A model generated the notes under the pieces. The model worked only from the letters and a program-made list of their open reading frames with translations. It did not search any database and had not been told where the DNA came from. The translations under genes were made by a program, and so were the position numbers. Source: Palsa-504 sp963795795 (lineage in GTDB: Bacteria; Actinomycetota; Actinomycetes; Streptosporangiales; Streptosporangiaceae). Taken from it: a stretch of 64,000 nt of DNA. Below are positions 36,797 to 46,411 of the stretch, one piece after another; position 1 is the stretch's first letter, and each line of letters begins with the position of its first letter. The DNA lies in NCBI GenBank assembly GCA_963795795.1, contig CAWCJS010000015.1, positions 1 through 64,000 of the forward strand. The letters are read 5' to 3'.

Positions 36797-37482
36797 CGCG
36801 GCTCCTTCCCTTGCTCGCCCGCCGGGGCAGGCTCCGGAGCGGTCCAGGCGTGCTGCTTGGCGATCTTGAGGCCGAGCAGGTCGGCCGGTCCGGCGGCCGG
36901 GCCGTCGGTGGCCTGGTCGTCGTTGAACCCGGCCAGGATCCGGGCCGCCTCGCGCCAGGTGACCAGCCGCCCCGGGCCCCGGGTCGGGGTCACCTGGTTC
37001 CCGGCGCGCAGGTCGTCGGCGAGCTTGCGGGCGGACTGCGGTGTCATGTTGTCGAAGAACTCCCAGTTGACCATCATGACCGGTGCGTATACGCAGGCGG
37101 CGTTGCACTCGATGTGCTCGAGGCTGACCTGGCCGTCTTGTGTGGGCTCGTCGTCTGGCACGCCTAGGTGCTCGCGGAGTTCGGCGAGTATCTGGTTGCC
37201 GCCCAGGACCGCGCACACCGCGTTGGTGCACACGCCGACGTGGTACTGGCCGACCGGGCGGCGCTTGTACATGGTGTAGAAGCTGACTACCCCGGTGACG
37301 TCGGTCTCGGTCAGCCCGAGCTTGTCCGCACAGTACTCAATGCCGTCCGCGGAGACGTAGCCCTCTTCGGCCTGGACGAGATGGAGCAGCGGAAGCAGCG
37401 CCGACCTCGAGCCCGGGTACTTGACGATGATCTGCGCCGCATCCGCGTCGAGCCGCGCGCGCACCTGGTCGCTGAACGGCAT
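36793..37482 (-). CDS. nuoE: NADH-quinone oxidoreductase subunit E
   Basis: A 229-residue thioredoxin-fold [2Fe-2S] protein. Ligand cysteines are in VCTNAVCAVLGG and ECNAACVYAPV. The N-terminal helix bundle (KYPGSRSALLPLLHLVQAEEGYVS) is standard, and a disordered Ala/Pro-rich C-terminal tail (about 185-229) is extra. It relays electrons beside NuoF. A gap of about 85 bases separates it from nuoD. Confidence 0.94.
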   Translation of the reverse strand: MPFSDQVRARLDADAAQIIVKYPGSRSALLPLLHLVQAEEGYVSADGIEYCADKLGLTETDVTGVVSFYTMYKRRPVGQYHVGVCTNAVCAVLGGNQILAELREHLGVPDDEPTQDGQVSLEHIECNAACVYAPVMMVNWEFFDNMTPQSARKLADDLRAGNQVTPTRGPGRLVTWREAARILAGFNDDQATDGPAAGPADLLGLKIAKQHAWTAPEPAPAGEQGKEPR

Positions 37483-37567
37483 TACCGGTCCACGCCTCCC
37501 ATCCCCAAAAGGGCGGAGCGTCGATGCGGAACCGGACGTTGGCGCCGACGGCGAGAAGATCGATCGA

Positions 37568-38944
37568 TCACCTGTCCACGCCTCCCATCACGGGGTCGAT
37601 GCTCGCGATCGCGGGGATCAGGTCGGCCAGGAAGCCGCCTTCGCAGATCGCGGCGACCGACTGCAGGTGCGTGAACGACGGGTCGCGGAGATGCACGCGG
37701 TAAGGCCTGGTCCCGCCGTCGCTCACGACGTGCGCGCCCAACTCACCACGGGGAGACTCGATAGCCGCGTACGCCTGTCCGGCCGGTACCCGGAACCCCT
37801 CGGTGATCAGCTTGAAGTGGTGGATGAGTGCCTCCATGGACTGGCCCATGATGTGCGCGATGTGCTCGGGTGAGGGGCCGAGGCCGTCAGGGCCCAGCGA
37901 CAGTTGGGCCGGCCAGCCGATCTTGGCGTCGCGGATCATGACCGGATCGGTCGCGCGGCCGCCCGGGCCGCGGGCCGCCAGCCGGTCAACGCACTGCTTG
38001 ATGATCTTCAGCGACTCGCTGATCTCGTCCATCCTGATCAGGTACCGGCCGTAGGCGTCGCACGTATTGGTTACCGGCACGTCGAAGTCGTAGGTTTCGT
38101 AGCCGCAGTACGGCTGGGACTTGCGCAGGTCCCAGGGCAGCCCGGTCGCCCTCAGCATGGGGCCGGTCACGCCGAGCGCCATGCAGCTCGCGAGGTCCAG
38201 GTAGGCGACGCTCTTGTTCCGGCCGATGAAGATCGGATTCGCGTCGATCAGCGTGCGCAGGTCGTGCACGAGCCCCGGCGCCATAGACAGGAACGCCGTG
38301 ATCGCCTCGAGCCCGCCGACCGGCAGGTCCTGCGCCACTCCGCCGGGCCTGATGAAGGCGTGGTTCATGCGCAGGCCGGTGATCAGCTCCAACAGGTCGA
38401 GGGCACGTTCGCGCAGGCGCGCGCCCTGCGTATAGATCGTGGTCGCCCCTAGTTCCAAGCCCATCGGGGCGATCCCGCCCAGGTGCGAGGTGACCCGGTT
38501 GAGCTCCAACATCAGGACCCTGATGATCTGGGCGCGCTCGGGTATCCGGTCCTCGATGCCTAGCAGGCGCTCAACCGCGAGGCAGTAGGCGGTCTCGTTG
38601 AAGATCGGCATCAGGTAATCCGCCCTGGTGCAAAACGTGACGCCCTGCGTCCAGGTGCGGTACTCCATGTTCTTTTCGATGCCGGTGTGCAGATAGCCGA
38701 TGGCCGGGCGGATCTCCACGACGGTCTCGCCCTCGAGGGTCAGGATCAGCCGGAGGACACCGTGAGTGGACGGATGCTGCGGGCCCATGTTGACCACGAT
38801 CCGCTCGCCGCTCTCCCAATCCCCGGCCTCGTTCGCCGCGGCGATGATCTCGTCCCAGTCCTCGCCGGAGACCGTGTACACGCGACCCTCGGCGGCTTCG
38901 GCGTCGCTCGCCCCCGCCGCCGCGTGCGGCATGCTGCTCGTCAT
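37568..38944 (-). CDS. nuoD: NADH-quinone oxidoreductase subunit D
   Basis: A 458-residue subunit of the quinone-binding module. It shows NMGPQHPSTHGVLRLILTLEGE (in part), VEIRPAIGYLHTGIEKNMEY and the GGVAQDLPVGG and GYETYDF segments. The conserved quinone-site His (in PQHPSTHG) and Tyr (EYRTW region) are visible. An N-terminal extension of about 45 residues is present. It overlaps nuoC by 4 nt. Confidence 0.95.
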   Translation of the reverse strand: MTSSMPHAAAGASDAEAAEGRVYTVSGEDWDEIIAAANEAGDWESGERIVVNMGPQHPSTHGVLRLILTLEGETVVEIRPAIGYLHTGIEKNMEYRTWTQGVTFCTRADYLMPIFNETAYCLAVERLLGIEDRIPERAQIIRVLMLELNRVTSHLGGIAPMGLELGATTIYTQGARLRERALDLLELITGLRMNHAFIRPGGVAQDLPVGGLEAITAFLSMAPGLVHDLRTLIDANPIFIGRNKSVAYLDLASCMALGVTGPMLRATGLPWDLRKSQPYCGYETYDFDVPVTNTCDAYGRYLIRMDEISESLKIIKQCVDRLAARGPGGRATDPVMIRDAKIGWPAQLSLGPDGLGPSPEHIAHIMGQSMEALIHHFKLITEGFRVPAGQAYAAIESPRGELGAHVVSDGGTRPYRVHLRDPSFTHLQSVAAICEGGFLADLIPAIASIDPVMGGVDR

Positions 38945-39744
38945 GAGTAGTGCCTCCGGTCCTCGGGCGGGGGGATCTTGGCGCCGCGGTACTCGACGGG
39001 GATGCCGCCGAGCGGGTAGTCCTTGCGCTGCGGGTGGCCCTTCCAGTCGTCCGGCATCTCGATCCTGGTCAGCGCAGGATGCCCGTCGAAGATGATGCCG
39101 AAGAAATCCCAGGTCTCCCGCTCGTGCCAGTTGCAGGTCGGGTACACGCTGACCAGAGACGGAACGTGCGGATCCGCATCAGGCACGCTCACCTCCAGGC
39201 GCACCCGGCGGTTGTGCGTGATGGACAGCATGTGGTACACCGCGTGCAGTTCACGTCCGACCTCTTCCGGGTAGTGCACACCGGATACTCCGCTGCACAG
39301 CTCGAAGCGCAGGTCAGGGTCGTCGCGCAGCTTCGCCGCCACCTCGGGCAAACGTTCCCTGCGGACGTAGAAGGTCAGCTCGCCGCGGTCCGCGACCACG
39401 CGCTCGATGGCGTCGGAGAAGCCGAGCCCGCCGGCCTGCAGCGCGTCGCCGAGCGCATCGGCGACCTCGTCGAAATAGGAGCCGTACGGACGGGGGCTCT
39501 CGATCGCGCGCGCCCTGTGTACCCTGAGCAGCCCGTAACCTGAGGTGTCCGGGGTGTCCTGCACGCCGAACATGCCCGTTCGTTCGACCGGCGCGCTTAG
39601 CCGCGCCTGGCCGAGCCGGGCGGCCAGGTCGCCGTCTGCCTCGGCCGCCGCAACATCAGCCGACGGAGGCTTAGGGCCCTGCGGCGCCTCGGATCCGCCG
39701 GTTTCCTCAGGGCCTGCTTTCGGTGTCTCCTCAGGTCCGCTCAC
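38941..39744 (-). CDS. nuoC: NADH-quinone oxidoreductase subunit C
   Basis: A 267-residue subunit from GTG 39744, overlapping the nuoB stop by 4 nt. The 30-kDa signature is complete: ERETWDFFGIIFDGHPALTR and then RIEMPDDWKGHPQRKDYPLGG. About 70 Glu/Pro/Ala-rich residues precede the folded part (extension common in actinomycetes). Confidence 0.95.
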   Translation of the reverse strand: MSGPEETPKAGPEETGGSEAPQGPKPPSADVAAAEADGDLAARLGQARLSAPVERTGMFGVQDTPDTSGYGLLRVHRARAIESPRPYGSYFDEVADALGDALQAGGLGFSDAIERVVADRGELTFYVRRERLPEVAAKLRDDPDLRFELCSGVSGVHYPEEVGRELHAVYHMLSITHNRRVRLEVSVPDADPHVPSLVSVYPTCNWHERETWDFFGIIFDGHPALTRIEMPDDWKGHPQRKDYPLGGIPVEYRGAKIPPPEDRRHYS

Positions 39745-40301
39745 AGCGAGGACCCCTCGGGCGAGGCGATGTGCAGCGGCCGGATGGCGAGCCGCGCCTC
39801 CTCCAGCTCGGTGATCTGCCGCTCGCGGTCCGCGCCGAGCTTCATGTTTATGATCTTGTCGTGCAGCTTGACGATCGAGTCGAGCAGCATCTCGGGACGT
39901 GGCGGGCAGCCGGGCAAGTAGATGTCCACCGGCACGATGTGGTCGACGCCCTGCACGATCGCGTAGTTGTTGAACATGCCGCCGCTGGAGGCGCACACGC
40001 CCATCGAGATGACCCACTTGGGGTCCGACATCTGGTCATAGATCTGCCTGAGCACCGGCGCCATCTTCTGGCTGACCCGGCCCGCCACGATCATCAGGTC
40101 TGCCTGCCGCGGGGTGTTTGACGCACGTTCCATGCCGAACCTGGCCAGGTCGTGCTTTGGGCTGCCGGTCTGGAACAGCTCGATGGCGCAGCAGGCCAGG
40201 CCGAACGTGGCCGGCCACACCGACCGGGCCCGGGCCCAGCCGGCCAGCTTCTCCACCGAGGTCAGCAGCACGCCGCTCGGCAGCTTCTCTTCAAGACCCA
40301 T
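39741..40301 (-). CDS. nuoB: NADH-quinone oxidoreductase subunit B
   Basis: A 186-residue subunit holding the terminal [4Fe-4S] cluster N2. The ligands are the adjacent cysteines in GLACCAIE, MGVCASSGG and LPGCPPRPE. Start is ATG 40301; an open frame upstream is not part of the gene. It hands electrons to menaquinone at the NuoB/NuoD/NuoH interface. Confidence 0.96.
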   Translation of the reverse strand: MGLEEKLPSGVLLTSVEKLAGWARARSVWPATFGLACCAIELFQTGSPKHDLARFGMERASNTPRQADLMIVAGRVSQKMAPVLRQIYDQMSDPKWVISMGVCASSGGMFNNYAIVQGVDHIVPVDIYLPGCPPRPEMLLDSIVKLHDKIINMKLGADRERQITELEEARLAIRPLHIASPEGSSL

Positions 40302-40303
40302 GG

Positions 40304-40663
40304 TTAATCCCACTCCAGGCCGCCGCGGCGCCAGATGTACGCGTACGCGACCAGCACGGTGATAACGAAGGTCACCATTTCGACCAGGCCGAAGGAGCCT
40401 AGCTTGTTGAAGGTGACCGCCCAGGGATACAGGAAAATGATCTCGATGTCGAACACGATGAACAACATCGCGGTCAGGTAGTACTTGACCGGGATCCTGC
40501 CCCCGCCCGGCGGGCGCGGCGTCGGCTCGATGCCGCACTCGTAGCTTTCCAGCTTGGCCCTGTTCCACCGCTTCGGGCCGGCCAGCACGCCCATGACCAC
40601 GGAAAACGTAGCGAAGCCAGCCGCGAGCACGGCGAGCACAAAGATCGGAACGTACAGCCTCAT
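40304..40663 (-). CDS. nuoA: NADH-quinone oxidoreductase subunit A
   Basis: A 119-residue subunit with three membrane helices (YVPIFVLAVLAAGFATFSVV, YYLTAMLFIVFDIEIIFLYP, VEMVTFVITVLVAYAYIW) and the conserved cytoplasmic loop YECGIEPTP. It is the first gene of the operon. Upstream AGGGAGGAACG gives a ribosome site. Confidence 0.95.
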   Translation of the reverse strand: MRLYVPIFVLAVLAAGFATFSVVMGVLAGPKRWNRAKLESYECGIEPTPRPPGGGRIPVKYYLTAMLFIVFDIEIIFLYPWAVTFNKLGSFGLVEMVTFVITVLVAYAYIWRRGGLEWD

Positions 40664-40728
40664 CGATCGTTCCTCCCTTCATCGGCCGAATGCCAACCCC
40701 TTATCCTAGGGACACCTGGCATGACCAC

Positions 40729-42048
40729 TCACTCTGGGTTAGGGGCGAGCCTCGACAGGCCGTTGATCAGCCGGTCTGCCGCGTCTCCCCGCGGATCGGT
40801 CAGGTTGGCGAGCAGTTTGATGACGAACCGCATCAGCGCAGGCCGCGACATGCCGTGCTTGGTCGCGAAGCGCATGAGCCCCGGCCGGCCGATCGCCTTC
40901 ACGAACACGCGGCCCAGCGCGTAGTAGCCGCCGTAGGTGTCCGCCAGTGCCTGCGGGTACCCGGCCAGCACCCGCTCGGTCTCCGCCCGCCGCGCCCGGG
41001 CCAGCGCCTGCGCGATGGTCCGGGCCAGGATCTCGCCCGACTCCATCGCGTAGGCGATCCCCTCGCCGTTGAACGGGTTCACCATGCCGCCGGCGTCGCC
41101 GGCGAGCAGCAGCCCGTTGAAGTAATGCGGGGTCCGGTTGAAGCCCATGGGCAGCGCCGCGCCCCGGATCGGCTGGGTGCGGTTGGCCTCGGTGAAACCC
41201 CATTCGGCCGGCATTCCCTCCAGCCACTTCCGCAGCAGGGCGTGGTAGTCGGTGTGACCGAAGGCGGCGCTGGTGTTCAGCAGGCCGAGGCCGACGTTGG
41301 ACGTCCCGTCGCCCATGCCGAAGATCCACCCATACCCGGGCAGCAGCCGGTCGCCGTCCCACAGGTCAAGCCAGGACTCCAGGTAGTCGTCGTCGTGCCG
41401 CGGCGTCGTGTAATAGGTGCGGACCGCCACGCCCAGCGGGCGGTCGTCGCGCTTGCGCAGGCCCATGGCCACCGACAGCCGCGACGAGTTGCCGTCCGCC
41501 GCGACCACCACCCTCCCGGCGTAGGTGCGCTCGTCCTGCTCGCCGACGGGCTTACCGATCACACCAGTGATCCGGCCCGTTCGGTCATCGAGGACGGGGC
41601 CGGTGACGGTGACGCCCTCGAGCAGCCGCGCGCCGGCCTGCTCGGCTCGCCGGGCCAGCATCTCGTCCAGGTCGGTCCGGGGCCGGACCAGGCCGTAGCC
41701 AGGGTAGCTGGACAGTTCCGGCCACAGCAGTTCCAGCCGCTGGCCGGCGCCGATCACGCGCAGGCCCTTGTTCCGGACCCAGCCGTCCTGCTCGCTGACG
41801 CTGATCCCCATCCCGACCAGCGCCTTGACCCCGCGCGGCGTCAGGCCGTCGCCGCAGACCTTTTCCCTCGGGAACCTGGACTTCTCCAGGAGCAGGACGT
41901 CGAGCCCGGCCTGGGCCAGGTAGAAGGCGGTAGTCGAACCGGCCGGGCCTGCGCCGACGACGACGACGTCCGCCTCGTCGGCGGGGCGGCGCGGGACGGC
42001 ACCGCGCCCGTTGCTGGCGCGGCCGGCCGGGGGGTGGTGCTCGGTCAC
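40729..42048 (-). CDS. geranylgeranyl reductase-family flavoprotein (likely menaquinone reductase)
   Basis: A 439-residue FAD-dependent oxidoreductase. The dinucleotide motif is VVVVGAGPAGSTTAFYLAQAG and then EKSRFPREKVCGDGLTPRGV, the GGR-family signature. A second FAD-contact region is LLLAGDAGGMVNPFNGEGIAYAMESG (in part). In mycobacteria the relative MenJ saturates one isoprene unit of menaquinone. With MenG adjacent and nuo downstream the same substrate is likely here, though reduction of archaeal-type prenyl lipids is the broader family activity. Confidence 0.85.
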   Translation of the reverse strand: MTEHHPPAGRASNGRGAVPRRPADEADVVVVGAGPAGSTTAFYLAQAGLDVLLLEKSRFPREKVCGDGLTPRGVKALVGMGISVSEQDGWVRNKGLRVIGAGQRLELLWPELSSYPGYGLVRPRTDLDEMLARRAEQAGARLLEGVTVTGPVLDDRTGRITGVIGKPVGEQDERTYAGRVVVAADGNSSRLSVAMGLRKRDDRPLGVAVRTYYTTPRHDDDYLESWLDLWDGDRLLPGYGWIFGMGDGTSNVGLGLLNTSAAFGHTDYHALLRKWLEGMPAEWGFTEANRTQPIRGAALPMGFNRTPHYFNGLLLAGDAGGMVNPFNGEGIAYAMESGEILARTIAQALARARRAETERVLAGYPQALADTYGGYYALGRVFVKAIGRPGLMRFATKHGMSRPALMRFVIKLLANLTDPRGDAADRLINGLSRLAPNPE

Positions 42049-42136
42049 GTGATTAGATCCCGGGGGTGTCTTGTGAACGGCTTCACAAATTCTTTGCCTT
42101 TATTTTAGTCCCGTCGGGACGCGGCGTTCCGCCGGG

Positions 42137-42874
42137 TTATCGGCGGCGCGCGACGTGCACGGCGACCACGCCCAGGCTCAGGTCGCGCCAGCGCACCGCG
42201 GACCAGCCCGCCGCCTCGATGATGCCGGCCAGCTCACGCTGAGCCGGCCAGTCCGCGATCGACTCGGCCAGGTACTCGTAGGCCTCGGGGTTGCGGGCCG
42301 TCCGCCGGGCGATCGCGGGCAGGACATGGATCAGGTAACGCCGGTAAAGCATATCGAGGGGGGCCATCGTGATCGCGCTGAACTCGCACACCACCAGCCG
42401 CCCGCCGGGCCGGGTCACCCGGCGCATCTCGGCCAGCGCCGTGCTGGGACTGGCCACGTTCCGCAGCCCGAACGAGATCGTCACCGCGTCGAAGGAGGAG
42501 TCGCGGAACGGCAGGCGCAGCGCGTCACCCGCCACGAACCCAAGGCGCCCGCCGTCTTCCGGCGGCCCGCTGACCGCCTCGCTCCCCTGCCTGGACTGCC
42601 CGACGCGGAGCATACCCAGGGAGAAATCGCAGGCCACGCAGTCGGCGCCGGTCTCGGTGAAGCTCAGCGAGGAGGTACCCGTGCCCGCGGCCAGATCGAG
42701 CACGCGGTCACCCGGGCGCGCGCCGGTGATCCGCGCCACCGCGCGCCGCCACAACCTCACCTGGCCCGCGGACAGGATGTCGTTCAGCAGGTCGTAGCGC
42801 CCCGCGATGGCGTCGAACATCGCCGCCACCTCGCCGGGTCGCTTGTCTAGATCGGCGCGGACCCTTCCTGCCAT
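42137..42874 (-). CDS. menG: demethylmenaquinone methyltransferase
   Basis: A 245-residue class I SAM methyltransferase of the UbiE/MenG family. Motifs are VAAMFDAIAGRYDLLNDILS near the N-terminus, the SAM-binding VLDLAAGTGTSSLSF, and FDAVTISFGLRNV, with CEFSAITMAPLDMLYRRYL downstream. It adds the ring methyl to demethylmenaquinone using S-adenosylmethionine. Confidence 0.92.
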   Translation of the reverse strand: MAGRVRADLDKRPGEVAAMFDAIAGRYDLLNDILSAGQVRLWRRAVARITGARPGDRVLDLAAGTGTSSLSFTETGADCVACDFSLGMLRVGQSRQGSEAVSGPPEDGGRLGFVAGDALRLPFRDSSFDAVTISFGLRNVASPSTALAEMRRVTRPGGRLVVCEFSAITMAPLDMLYRRYLIHVLPAIARRTARNPEAYEYLAESIADWPAQRELAGIIEAAGWSAVRWRDLSLGVVAVHVARRR

Positions 42875-42891
42875 CCCCCCACCCTACGGGC

Positions 42892-45055
42892 CTACAGGAG
42901 CGGGGGGCGCTCCCACGGCTCGCCGAGCACGTGCTGTGCGAGGAAGGCGAAGACGGTCTCGTACCAGATCCGCGCGTTCCCGGGGGTCAGGATCCAGTGG
43001 TTCTCGTCGGGGAAGTACAAGAACTTGGCCTCGGCGCCGTAGCGGGACAGATCCCACCACAGCCGCAGCGCCTCGCCGACCGGGACCCGGTAGTCCTTGT
43101 CGCCGTGGATCACGAGCATCGGCGTCCGGATCCGCGCGATGTGCCGGTTGGGCGAGTTCGCCTCGTACATCTCGGGCTCGGTCAGCGGGTCGCCGAACTG
43201 CGGCCGCCAGAACATCGGATGGTCCGTGGTGCCGAACATCTGGTCGAGCGCCCACAGCCCGGCGTGGCTCACGATCGCCTTGAAGCGGTCCGTGTGTCCC
43301 GCCATCCAGTTCGCCATGTACCCGCCGTAGGATCCGCCCATCATCGCCACCCGGTCCGCGTCGATGTCCGGGCGGGCTAGCGCGGCGTCGGTCGCGGCCA
43401 TGATGTCGGCGCACGGCCTGGTCCCCCAGTCGCGGTGGCCGCGGGCGATGAACGCCTGGCCGTATCCGGTGGACAGCGCCGGGTCCGGCAGCAGGACGGC
43501 GTAGCCGCGGGCCGCCATCAGCCATGGATTCCACCGCCAGGCCCAGGAATTCCAGCTGTTCATCGGGCCGCCGTGCACCCAGAGCAGCAGCGGGGCCGGC
43601 TCGTCCGCCGACGCCGCCTCCGGCAGCACGAGCCAGGACCGGACCGGGTGGCCGTCATCGGCGGTCGCCTCGACCTCCTCCAGCCGTCCCGGCAGGGTGA
43701 GCGGGGTGCCCGGGCAGGGCAGCGCGACCGGACCGGCGTCGGCGGCGGCGGGCTCCAGGTCGATCCTGACCGGAGTCGGCGGTGAGTCCACCGCGGCCCG
43801 CAGGGCGTACAGGTACCGGCCGTCCGGCGCGGGATTCAGGTCGCTGTACGCGGCGTCATCGCGGGTCACCCGGCTGACCTCCCCGGTCGCCACGTCCACG
43901 CGGAACACCGGCCGCCGGCCGGTGTCGTCGGCCACGAAGTAGATCGCCCGGGAGTCGTGGGACCAGGCCGGCTCCACCGGCCACCGGTCCAGGCCGGGCA
44001 GCAGGTCGCGGCCCGACTCGCCGGCCGCCCCCGGGCCGTTGTTCTCCAGTACGACCAGCGTGACGTCCATGGGCTCCGCCGCGGTCTGCTGCCTCTCCCG
44101 CTGGCAGGCGATGAGCCGGCCGTCCGGCGAGACGCGCGGGCCCTCGAAGCTGTACTCGGGCACGCTGAGCAGTACCCGGCGCTTCCCGGTGGCCACGTCG
44201 ATCGTCACCAGCTCGGCGTGCGACTGCCCGGCGGGATCCCAGTGCCACCAGCCGGTGATCACCGAGGCGCCGTCCGGCGACAGGTCGAAGTGCTGCTCGT
44301 CCAGCGCCCGTCCCGGCTCCGGGGTCAGGTCACGCAGTCCGGTTCCCTCCGGCTGGCCGACGCTGGCCCGTTCCGCCTCCGCAAGGCGCTCGGGCTCGAC
44401 GGCGAACAGCCGGAGCTGGTCGGGCCCCAGGTCATGATCCCAGAACCTGACCGGTGCCGACTCGTGCAAGATGGCGGTCACCCCGGCGTCGCCGCGCTCC
44501 TTGCGCAGCTTTTCGTCGTCCGCGACCGTGCTATCTCCCGGGGGACTACCCCCCGGAGACCCCCCGTCTGGGAGGACTGCCCGTCCCCCTAGACCCCCCC
44601 TGGCCCGGACCGGCCGAGGGCAGCACCGGCGATGACACCACGACGGTCCCGGCGTCGCTGGCCACCTCGGCGGCCGCCACGCCGCCGGGCAGGGTGGCCA
44701 CGATCCTGGCCTCGCCACCGCCGGGGGGAAGCAGCCACAGCGCGGCGACGTCGCCGGGCGCGGCGCCCGGGCGCGCCTGGTTCCCGCCGGGATCCGGCCG
44801 CCGGGACGTGAAGATCAGCGAGCCGTCAGGCAGGAACCGCGGGCTGGCCTCGCCCTCCGCGGACCGGGTCAGCCGGCGGGCCGGACCTCCCTGCGGGTCG
44901 ATCCGCCAGATGCTGGTCAGGTACTTCTTCCCGTCGGCGCTCAGCGTCTGGACCGGCGCGGCGAGCCAGCTCCCGTCCGGCGCCAGCCGCAGCCCCGCGG
45001 CCCGCGGTATCGCCACGAAGTCCTTCAGGTCATGGAACGGGGTGTCAGTGCTCAC
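42892..45055 (-). CDS. S9-family prolyl oligopeptidase-like serine peptidase, one frameshift
   Basis: Starting at ATG 45055 (MSTDTPFHDLKDFVAIPRAAG), beta-propeller repeats (WRIDPQGGPARRLT, SPRFLPDGSLIFTSRR) lead to VVVSSPVLPSAG. The frame then breaks near 44600 and the protein resumes STVADDEKLRKERGDAGVTA to 42892. The C-terminal alpha/beta-hydrolase domain has nucleophile Ser in GGSYGGYM, Asp in VIHGDKDYRV and His in DENHWI. The break coincides with a GC-rich hairpin repeat (44537-44610) absent from the family consensus. It is either an insertion that kills the gene or an in-frame one with a base error. It is a cytosolic acylaminoacyl or dipeptidyl-type peptidase. Confidence 0.85.
44537..44610. 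repeat. GC-rich hairpin repeat inside the peptidase gene
   Basis: Stem GGGGG-ACTA-CCCCCC (44540-44554) is followed by a run of further C-tracts (44561-44567, 44589-44602). The same small module occurs at 35474-35490 and 46379-46396. Here it is located where the peptidase frame is lost and where family members have no such segment. Confidence 0.5.
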
Positions 45056-45105
45056 GGGGCCTCCTCGGCAAGCTCGCGTCAGACCATACCCGGCTGGCGG
45101 CTGGG

Positions 45106-46368
45106 CTAGCTGGCGTCGGTGATCATGCCGCCGCCGACCGTGGCGTTGGTCCCCTCGTCGATCACGATCAGGCCTCCGGTGGCGCGGTTCCTCGCGTAGG
45201 TGTCGCAGAAGATGGGCTGGGTGAGGCGGAGCCGGACCCGGCCTATCTCGTTCAGGCCCAGCTGGGCGGCGGACTCGTCGCGGTGCAGGGTGTTCACGTC
45301 GATCCGGTAGTGCAGGTCGGTCACGATGGCCTTGACCGTGCGCGAGGTGTGCTTGACGATCACCCTGCTGCGCGGGGCCAGCACGGTCTCGGAGGACATC
45401 CAGCAGACCATCGCCTCGATGTCCTGGGCGACGTGGGGCCGGTTGTTGGGCCGGCAGATCATGTCGCCGCGGGAGATGTCCACGTCGTCGTCGAGGAGCA
45501 GCGTCACCGACATCGGCGGGAACGCCTCGGGCACGGCGGTCCCGGCCGCCTCGATGCCGCGTATCCGGGTGGTGAAGCCGGAGGGCAGGTGCATCACCTC
45601 GTCGCCCGGCTTGAGCACGCCGCCCGCGACCTGCCCAGCGTAGCCGCGATAGTCGTGCAGCGCGGCGTCGGTGGCGGCGTGCGGCCTGATGACGTATTGC
45701 ACGGGGAACCGGACGTCGATCAGGTTGCGGTCCGACGCGATGTGCACGTGCTCCAGGTGGTGCAGTAGCGACGGACCGTCGTACCAGGTCATGTTGGCGG
45801 AGCGGTCGACCACGTTGTCCCCGTGCAGCGCGGAGATCGGCACGAAGGTCAGGTCGCCGATGTCCAGCCGGGCCGCGAACGCCGAGAAGTCCGCGCAGAT
45901 CCGCTCGAAGACCTCGGCGCTGTAATCGACGAGGTCCATCTTGTTCACGGCGAGGACCATGTGCGGTACCCGCAGCAAGGTGGTCAGGAACGCGTGCCGC
46001 CGCGACTGCTCGGTGAGCCCGTGGCGGGCGTCGACCAGGACGACCGCGAGGTCGGCCGTGGACGCGCCGGTCACCATGTTGCGCGTGTACTGGATGTGCC
46101 CGGGGGTGTCCGCGATGATGAACTTCCTGCGCGGGGTCGCGAAGTACCGGTAGGCGACGTCGATCGTGATGCCCTGCTCCCGCTCGGCCCGCAGCCCGTC
46201 GGTGAGCAGGGCGAGGTTGGTGTAGTCCTCGCCCCGGTCCCGGCTGGTCCGCTCGACCGCTTCCAGCTGGTCGGCGAAGATCGACTTGGTGTCGTAGAGC
46301 AGCCGCCCGATCAGCGTCGACTTGCCGTCATCGACCGACCCGGCGGTCGCGAAGCGCAGAATATCCAT
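45106..46368 (-). CDS. cysN: sulfate adenylyltransferase subunit 1 (GTPase)
   Basis: A 420-residue EF-Tu-like GTPase. G1 is GSVDDGKSTLIGRLL, G3 is DTPGHIQYTRNM, G4 is NKMDL. Signature RGITIDVAYRYF-like text reads EQGITIDVAYRYFATPRRKF. Domains II and III follow. It lacks a CysC kinase domain, so adenylylsulfate is either reduced directly or phosphorylated by a kinase outside this window. With CysD it forms adenylylsulfate from ATP and sulfate, driven by GTP hydrolysis. Confidence 0.94.
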   Translation of the reverse strand: MDILRFATAGSVDDGKSTLIGRLLYDTKSIFADQLEAVERTSRDRGEDYTNLALLTDGLRAEREQGITIDVAYRYFATPRRKFIIADTPGHIQYTRNMVTGASTADLAVVLVDARHGLTEQSRRHAFLTTLLRVPHMVLAVNKMDLVDYSAEVFERICADFSAFAARLDIGDLTFVPISALHGDNVVDRSANMTWYDGPSLLHHLEHVHIASDRNLIDVRFPVQYVIRPHAATDAALHDYRGYAGQVAGGVLKPGDEVMHLPSGFTTRIRGIEAAGTAVPEAFPPMSVTLLLDDDVDISRGDMICRPNNRPHVAQDIEAMVCWMSSETVLAPRSRVIVKHTSRTVKAIVTDLHYRIDVNTLHRDESAAQLGLNEIGRVRLRLTQPIFCDTYARNRATGGLIVIDEGTNATVGGGMITDAS

Positions 46369-46378
46369 TCGGGGGGCA

Positions 46379-46396
46379 GGGGGGTCGTCCCCCCCG
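46379..46396. repeat. GC hairpin repeat between cysN and cysD
   Basis: GGGGGG-TCGT-CCCCCC in the 43-base gap between the two genes, preceded by another GGGGGG at 46371. Same module as at 35474 and 44540. As RNA it would form a stable intercistronic hairpin. Confidence 0.5.
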
Positions 46397-46411
46397 AGCT
46401 AACAGCGTCCA

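Noticed and set aside
40302..40682. An N-terminal extension of NuoB
   Set aside because: The extra residues are antisense-free shadow of nuoA in another frame. Family NuoB begins at MGLEEKLPSG (40301).
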